NCBI RefSeq assembly: GCF_900104345.1
Contig: NZ_FNJN01000002.1
Location: 1 to 64,000 of the forward strand
DNA length: 64,000 nt
Direction: 5' to 3'
DNA from: Microbacterium testaceum StLB037
Lineage (GTDB): Bacteria > Actinomycetota > Actinomycetes > Actinomycetales > Microbacteriaceae
Of the stretch, positions 59,563-64,000 are shown piece by piece (position 1 is the stretch's first letter; each line of letters opens with the position of its first letter). A program made the translations under genes and the position numbers. The notes under the pieces were generated by a model that saw nothing but the letters and a program-made list of their open reading frames with translations, made no database searches and was not told the origin of the DNA.

Positions 59563-62445
59563 TCAGTTCTGGGCGTTGTACGAGGCGGTGATCTTCTGCG
59601 TGACCGGCCCCCCGTTGACGGTTCCGCTCAGCGTGATGGTCGCCTGCCCCGCGGGGATCGACGACTTCGTCGTGTTGATCGAGACGCTCACCTTCTTGCC
59701 GGGCTGCACACCCGTGAAGGTCTTGCTGCCGTACGCGGTCGCGATCGCGACATCCGTCACGACCGACGAGGTGTTGGTGACGTCGACCGTGATGTAGACC
59801 TTGCCCGCGAGCTTGCGGGTGGATGCCGTGGCATCCGCCTTCAAGACCGCATCGGCCGCGTTGGTGGTCTTGGTCACCAGAGGCGAGAGCGCGAGCCAGT
59901 CGATGTTCGGGGCGTTGCCGGTGGTGTTGCCCAGGCGCAGCGACCCGCTTGTGGTGGACACGTCCAGCGGAACCGTGTGCGTCCAGAATCCCTTCCACGA
60001 GTAGTTGTTGCGGAACGCACCGCGGGTGGTGGCACCACCGTCTTCCGTCACGTCGAGGAAGCGGGTGATGACGTCGGTGTTGTACGCATGACCGGTGTTC
60101 TTCTCGGCGTTGGAGTAGCGCACCGTCAGGTCGTACTGTCCCACCCCGAGCCCGCTCGGGCGGGTGAGGGTGGCGTAGTTGTCGGCGCCGCCGCCGAGGT
60201 AGCCGAGCTGCTTGCCCGAGACGTTGGTCGGCGCACCCGGGGTCTCCAAGCGGGCCGCCCCGTGCAGGGCGATACGCGAGGAGTCCTCGCCCTCGACACG
60301 CACGCTGGATGCGTCGCCGTCGACGGCTCGGGTGATCGTCACCGACTGCACGGCGGCCCACTCGGCCGATGCCAGACGCAGTTCGCTGATGCCCTCGGCG
60401 AGGTGCACCCGTGCCGTCGACGTCCAGGTGCCCGCCTTGTCGGCGCCGAGTCCGGTGACCGTGCGGTCGTTCAGACGCAGGCCGAGACCCGCGGCTCCGG
60501 TCGTGGAGTAGCGCACGGCGACGTCGTAGTAGCCCGTCTCGCGCGCGGATGCGAAGAACGTGGCGCTCTTGTCCCCGCTCAGCACCGCCGCGCCCTTGCC
60601 GTAGTCCAGCGGCGCGTCGGTGCGCGAGAGAACCGCCGGGTAGGTCGTCGTCTCGGGGCCGTCGATGCGCGTCAGGTCGAATCGGTCGAGCGAGATGTCG
60701 GAACCGGGGAGCAGTGTCGAGCCGTCGGCGCTCATGCGCACGGACAACTCGTGGCTGCCCTGGGTGAGCGAGACGAGGGTCTCGCCGCGACCCCGGTAGC
60801 TCCAGTCGAAGCCCGCCTCATAGTCGATCGTGGCCGCCTTCTGGCCGTCCACGAACAGCGCGTGCGAGCCCGGGCCGATCTTGCTGCCGTTGACGCCCGC
60901 GATCGCGCCGAAGCGGTACGTGCCCGTTGTGGGAACGTCGACCTTCCAGGTCAGCGATGACGTGACCTTGTTCGTCGACCCGACGTCACGCCCCCCGGAA
61001 GCCGAGAACGTCCAGTCCGCGGCCGGATCCTGGGCGTACGCCGTCACGTCTTTGAGGGCGGTGTTCTCCGCCTCGATGCTCGTCGACCACGTGGAATCGA
61101 CGGCGGGGGCGGTGGGCAGGGCCGGCGTGATGACGGCCTGGTAGGCGTCGAGTCGGTTAGAGCTGGGCACGTCGATCTGGACCGTACCGCCGACGGCCAC
61201 CCGCTTGGTGACGACGACGGGCGGCGCTTGGGCCTCGCCCTCCTGGCCCGACCACTCGGCCTCGCGCACCTGCACGTCGACGGTGCTGCCGAAGACGGCC
61301 GGGTCGAGACCGGACAGGTCGAGACGCGTGGCGTTGTTCGTGCCGCCGAACAGCACGGTCGCCTGCTTCTTCGCGGTGTCGACCGCGCCGATGCCCTGCA
61401 GGGTGTCGGGGGCGTTGAGGGCGGGCGGGGTGACCGAGACGGTCTGGCCGGAGAGGTCGCCGTACCACTTCAGGAGCCACCACGCGCCGTTGGCGCTGTT
61501 GTTCTTGGCCATGTTGTCGTTCAGGTTGCCGGCATAAGTCCAATACGCGGTCTGCGCGTCGACCTTCTCGTCCTCGAACATCGCCAACCACTGCACGAGG
61601 TTGCCGGGCACTGACATGTCGCGGCGCATGGCGTACTCGGTGATGTTGACCGGGCGCGCCGAGATGCCGAGGTCGCTCTCGATCTTGCGGTAGTCGGTGA
61701 GGTGCTGACGGAAATACTGCAGGCTGCTCCGGCTGAGCTCGTGCCACGTGAACATGTCGGGCAGCACGTTGTTGGCCTTGGCGTACGTGAGGAAGTCGCG
61801 CGTGCGATCGGGCTGCCAGCGGGTGTCGCCATTGCCTGCGATCTTGGCGTCGGGGTAGACCTCCTTGATGGCCTGGTAGACGGCCTTCCAATCCTGGAGG
61901 TAGGTGTCTTTCATGGCACCCCAGTCGCCGTACCAGTTGCCCCCGTCGGGCTCGTTGAACGGCGTGAAGACGTACTTCTCGGGGTGGTCGGATTCATCGA
62001 CGACGCTCTTGACCACCTTGCGCACGATGGTGAGGTAGGTCGAGAAGTCCGACGGACGCTTGCCGCCGTTGTACGCCCAGTCGGGGTAATAGTCCTGGAT
62101 GTTGGTCATCAGATACTGCCCGCCGTTGTCGAAGAACGAGTCCTCGACCTGGAGCGGGTCGCCGTTGGGGTGCTGCGCACCGTGCGGCGCCTTCTGGGTG
62201 ACGTTCTTCGGGCTCGCGCCCGCGATGATCGGGTCGGTCGGGACGCCGTCGTCGGACAAGCCGTACAGCATGCCCGACGCGCCGCCCTTGACGGCCCCAT
62301 CGGTCTTGCTGAAGTCGACGCCGATCACATCGACGGTCGCGGCGTTCGCGGGTGCGGCAGCTCCGACGGCGAGGCCGGAGATCACCAGCGCGGAGAGCGC
62401 CGTGCAGGCGGTCACTCGCGCGAGGTTCGGGCGGGGGCGGGTCAC
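59563..62445 (-). CDS. Large secreted clan GH-A glycoside hydrolase (GH39-like) with carbohydrate-binding domains
   Basis: A 960-residue exported enzyme. The signal peptide ends about residue 36 ('PANAA'). The catalytic (beta/alpha)8-type domain (about 40-360) has the acid/base glutamate E165 in 'FTPFNEPDGGNWYG' and a likely nucleophile E270 in 'PVNITEYAMRRDM', the clan GH-A arrangement. It resembles GH39-like beta-xylosidases most. Then come a beta-rich domain, a CBM6/35-like module ('IEAENTALKDVTAY', about 510-640), further beta-sandwich modules with 'VRVEGEDSSR', and a C-terminal Ig-like domain. No sorting signal is present. The start is a GTG with AAGGAG. The substrate (plant or fungal glycan) is inferred, not shown. 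Confidence 0.75.
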   Translation of the reverse strand: MTRPRPNLARVTACTALSALVISGLAVGAAAPANAATVDVIGVDFSKTDGAVKGGASGMLYGLSDDGVPTDPIIAGASPKNVTQKAPHGAQHPNGDPLQVEDSFFDNGGQYLMTNIQDYYPDWAYNGGKRPSDFSTYLTIVRKVVKSVVDESDHPEKYVFTPFNEPDGGNWYGDWGAMKDTYLQDWKAVYQAIKEVYPDAKIAGNGDTRWQPDRTRDFLTYAKANNVLPDMFTWHELSRSSLQYFRQHLTDYRKIESDLGISARPVNITEYAMRRDMSVPGNLVQWLAMFEDEKVDAQTAYWTYAGNLNDNMAKNNSANGAWWLLKWYGDLSGQTVSVTPPALNAPDTLQGIGAVDTAKKQATVLFGGTNNATRLDLSGLDPAVFGSTVDVQVREAEWSGQEGEAQAPPVVVTKRVAVGGTVQIDVPSSNRLDAYQAVITPALPTAPAVDSTWSTSIEAENTALKDVTAYAQDPAADWTFSASGGRDVGSTNKVTSSLTWKVDVPTTGTYRFGAIAGVNGSKIGPGSHALFVDGQKAATIDYEAGFDWSYRGRGETLVSLTQGSHELSVRMSADGSTLLPGSDISLDRFDLTRIDGPETTTYPAVLSRTDAPLDYGKGAAVLSGDKSATFFASARETGYYDVAVRYSTTGAAGLGLRLNDRTVTGLGADKAGTWTSTARVHLAEGISELRLASAEWAAVQSVTITRAVDGDASSVRVEGEDSSRIALHGAARLETPGAPTNVSGKQLGYLGGGADNYATLTRPSGLGVGQYDLTVRYSNAEKNTGHAYNTDVITRFLDVTEDGGATTRGAFRNNYSWKGFWTHTVPLDVSTTSGSLRLGNTTGNAPNIDWLALSPLVTKTTNAADAVLKADATASTRKLAGKVYITVDVTNTSSVVTDVAIATAYGSKTFTGVQPGKKVSVSINTTKSSIPAGQATITLSGTVNGGPVTQKITASYNAQN

Positions 62446-62632
62446 GTGTACTCCTTCGTACGGTGGGGCGGGTTCGGGCGGTGGAACGCGAGGCGATGAT
62501 TCGTGGTGTTGGATGCGCCGGTCGCGACGGAAAGACGGATGCCGAGCCGGGGCGGGACGGATGGATGCCGAGCCGGAGAGCGGCGACGGGGAGAGGGATT
62601 CCGAGCGAGGCGCCGAGACGAGCGACGTGGTC

Positions 62633-62664
62633 CCGGGGTGCCCGACAGGGAACGGGCACCCCGG
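62633..62664 (-). terminator. Stem-loop after the solute-binding lipoprotein gene
   Basis: Perfect 12-base arms CCGGGGTGCCCG (62633-62644) and CGGGCACCCCGG (62653-62664) with an eight-base loop lie seven bases after the stop of the binding-protein gene. Confidence 0.7.
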
Positions 62665-62671
62665 TGTCATG

Positions 62672-64000
62672 TCACTTGAGGAGGGCGTTCACCTGATCGT
62701 TCGCGGTCTTCAGCGCACTGGCGTCGGATGCACCCTTCAGGTACGACTCGATCGCCGCCTTCATGGTGTCGTTGACGTCCGACCAGTGGTCGGCGATGGG
62801 GAGCAGCTTCGTGGTGCCGTCGGTCACCTGGTCGGTGAAGCCACTGACGTCCCAGCCCTTGGCCGTGAAGGCCGCTTCGGCCTTTGCCGTCGACGTCTTG
62901 ACCGCGGGGAAGACCACGGCGGCTTCGCCGATGACGTCCTGGCAGTCGGCCGAGGCGAGGTACTTGACCCACTTCCATGCGGCATCCTGGTTCTTGCCTC
63001 CGGCCCAGATGCCGTCGGAGAGACCGTTGAAGAGGCTGGCTCGCTGACCGCTCGGGCCGACCGGGGTGGGGGCGACCTTCGTGGCGACCTTGTCCTGACC
63101 GAGGTACGAGCCGTTCATCCAGCTGCCGTCGGTGACGAGCGCATAGCGACCGGCGAGGTAGCCGTTGAGGGGGTCCTGCTCCGACAGGGCGATGTCGACA
63201 CTGGGCATGTAGCCCTTGTCGATCAGGCCCTTGTACCAGGCGAGGGTGTCGCTGAAGGCCTTGTCGCCGTAGTTCCACGAGCTGGTCCACGGCGTTTTGT
63301 CGCCGTAGTACCAGTCGTTGCCGAGGGCGTAGGGCGACCACGTCTGCTGACCGGCGGCGTTCAGACCGTTGCCGCTGAGGGCGAGACCGTAGACCGCGAC
63401 CTTCGACTTGTCGAAACCGGCCTCGTCGCCGCGCACGCCGTTCTGATCCACCGTGAGATGGGCCACGAGCTTCTCGAACGAGCCGTTGCCGGCCGTGTTC
63501 CACGCGAGCTGGGACAGCTGGTCGGCCGTGTAGCCGGCATCCGCCACCATCTTCTCGTTGTAGAACGTCGCGACGGTGTCGAAGTCCTTCGGCAGTCCGT
63601 AGCGGCCGCCCTCCTGCGTGGTCCACAGGTCGGCGAGGCCGTCCTGGTAGATGCCGAGGTCGACACCGTCTTTCTCGACCCGGTCGGAGATGTCGAGCAA
63701 CTGACCCTGCGAGACGAACTCGGGGTAGTACGACAGGTGGTCGGCGAAGACATCCGGGGCGGTGCCCGACGCGAAGCCCGTGGTCAGGCCCTGCCAGTAA
63801 TCCGACCAGCCGTACTGCTCGATCTTGACGGTGATGCCCGACGACTTCTGGAAGTCGTCTGCGCACTGCTGGTAGGCGGGCTGCTGGTTGCTGTCCCAGA
63901 GCCAGTAGGTGATCGAGTCGCCGCCGGATGCCGCGGTTTCACCCGCGGAGGAGCACCCGGCGAGGATGACGGGTACGGCCGCGGCGACGACGGCGACCGC
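62672..64000 (-). CDS. ABC solute-binding lipoprotein (family 1), 5' end outside window
   Basis: 443 residues are visible and the start lies beyond base 64000. The frame opens inside the signal peptide ('VVAAAVPVILAGC'), giving a lipobox cysteine 16 codons from the edge. The mature protein begins 'SSAGETAASGGDSITYWLWDSNQ'. Typical type 1 lobes follow: 'GLTTGFASGTAPDVFADHLSYY', 'YGLPKDFDTVATFYNEKMV', 'DGSWMNGSYLGQD' and 'KYLASADCQDVIGEAAVVFPAV'. It is probably the binding protein of another sugar importer whose permeases lie outside. Its position just upstream of the secreted glycosidase suggests uptake of the released saccharide. Confidence 0.85.
   Translation of the reverse strand, partial: AVAVVAAAVPVILAGCSSAGETAASGGDSITYWLWDSNQQPAYQQCADDFQKSSGITVKIEQYGWSDYWQGLTTGFASGTAPDVFADHLSYYPEFVSQGQLLDISDRVEKDGVDLGIYQDGLADLWTTQEGGRYGLPKDFDTVATFYNEKMVADAGYTADQLSQLAWNTAGNGSFEKLVAHLTVDQNGVRGDEAGFDKSKVAVYGLALSGNGLNAAGQQTWSPYALGNDWYYGDKTPWTSSWNYGDKAFSDTLAWYKGLIDKGYMPSVDIALSEQDPLNGYLAGRYALVTDGSWMNGSYLGQDKVATKVAPTPVGPSGQRASLFNGLSDGIWAGGKNQDAAWKWVKYLASADCQDVIGEAAVVFPAVKTSTAKAEAAFTAKGWDVSGFTDQVTDGTTKLLPIADHWSDVNDTMKAAIESYLKGASDASALKTANDQVNALLK

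Overview
The window is high-GC actinobacterial DNA, most like Microbacterium or a close Microbacteriaceae relative. This rests on the very high third-position GC, the leaderless TAnnnT promoters, the SufS-SufU pair, the Asp23/DUF2273/DUF6286 operon, the LAxTG sorting signals and the DUF6457-fused MobA. Taxonomy is inferred from gene content only. I see no rRNA, tRNA or CRISPR array.

Layout. Bases 1-330 are the 3' end of an IS481-like insertion sequence. Next come sufS-sufU (515-2214), a DUF1801 gene, and an ArsR/double-SRPBCC pair. Bases 4405-9953 hold a divergent winged-helix regulator and a four-gene DAB-type inorganic carbon uptake operon: dabB, dabA, a PII-like gene and a DUF6671 zinc-ribbon gene. 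Bases 10184-13585 are a type VII secretion-style cassette: two small helical/WXG proteins, a WXG-alpha/beta-hydrolase fusion and two near-identical lipoproteins. Bases 13712-23298 carry DUF4241, DUF429, two divergent citrate synthase homologues (one with an N-terminal HTH), a vapBC-type pair coupled to a lipoprotein, a moeA-mobA-ykvA molybdopterin operon, a GNAT enzyme and DUF1990.

Bases 23519-26865 encode a sugar-type ABC importer without its own ATPase. A LAVTG-anchored surface protein follows, then the six-gene Asp23/Gls24 envelope-stress operon (28759-31885). fdhD with a YdeP/FdhF-type molybdoenzyme (32187-35448) and glycerate kinase lead to purL (36730-39069). After that come a paralogous pair of membrane-anchored proteins, DUF3253, DUF2071, a glycine-betaine-type ABC system (42394-45780), chorismate mutase, an AI-2E-family permease, a beta-propeller lactonase, purA, a Pr6Pr protein, a cyclophilin lipoprotein and argG. 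The right end has a TetR/pseudo-ABC/YhgE operon (54294-57444), a DUF916 plus WxL-like surface pair, a large secreted clan GH-A glycosidase, and an ABC solute-binding lipoprotein cut by the window edge.

How genes work together. DabB and DabA should form an ion-driven CO2-hydrating uptake complex, with the PII-like protein as a candidate sensor and DUF6671 as an unexplained fourth member. MoeA, MobA, FdhD and the YdeP-type enzyme form a molybdenum-cofactor theme split over two loci. The OpuA-like system and the Asp23 operon fit osmotic and envelope stress. The LAVTG, DUF916-LAKTG, WxL-like and glycosidase genes build a cell-surface carbohydrate-facing set.

Two sequence-level patterns run through the window. 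At least fourteen genes start 6-8 bases after a TAnnnT -10 box, as expected for leaderless mRNAs. Three copies of an exactly 63-bp palindromic intergenic element lie at 39301, 43347 and 54163; the middle copy sits inside the OpuA-like operon.
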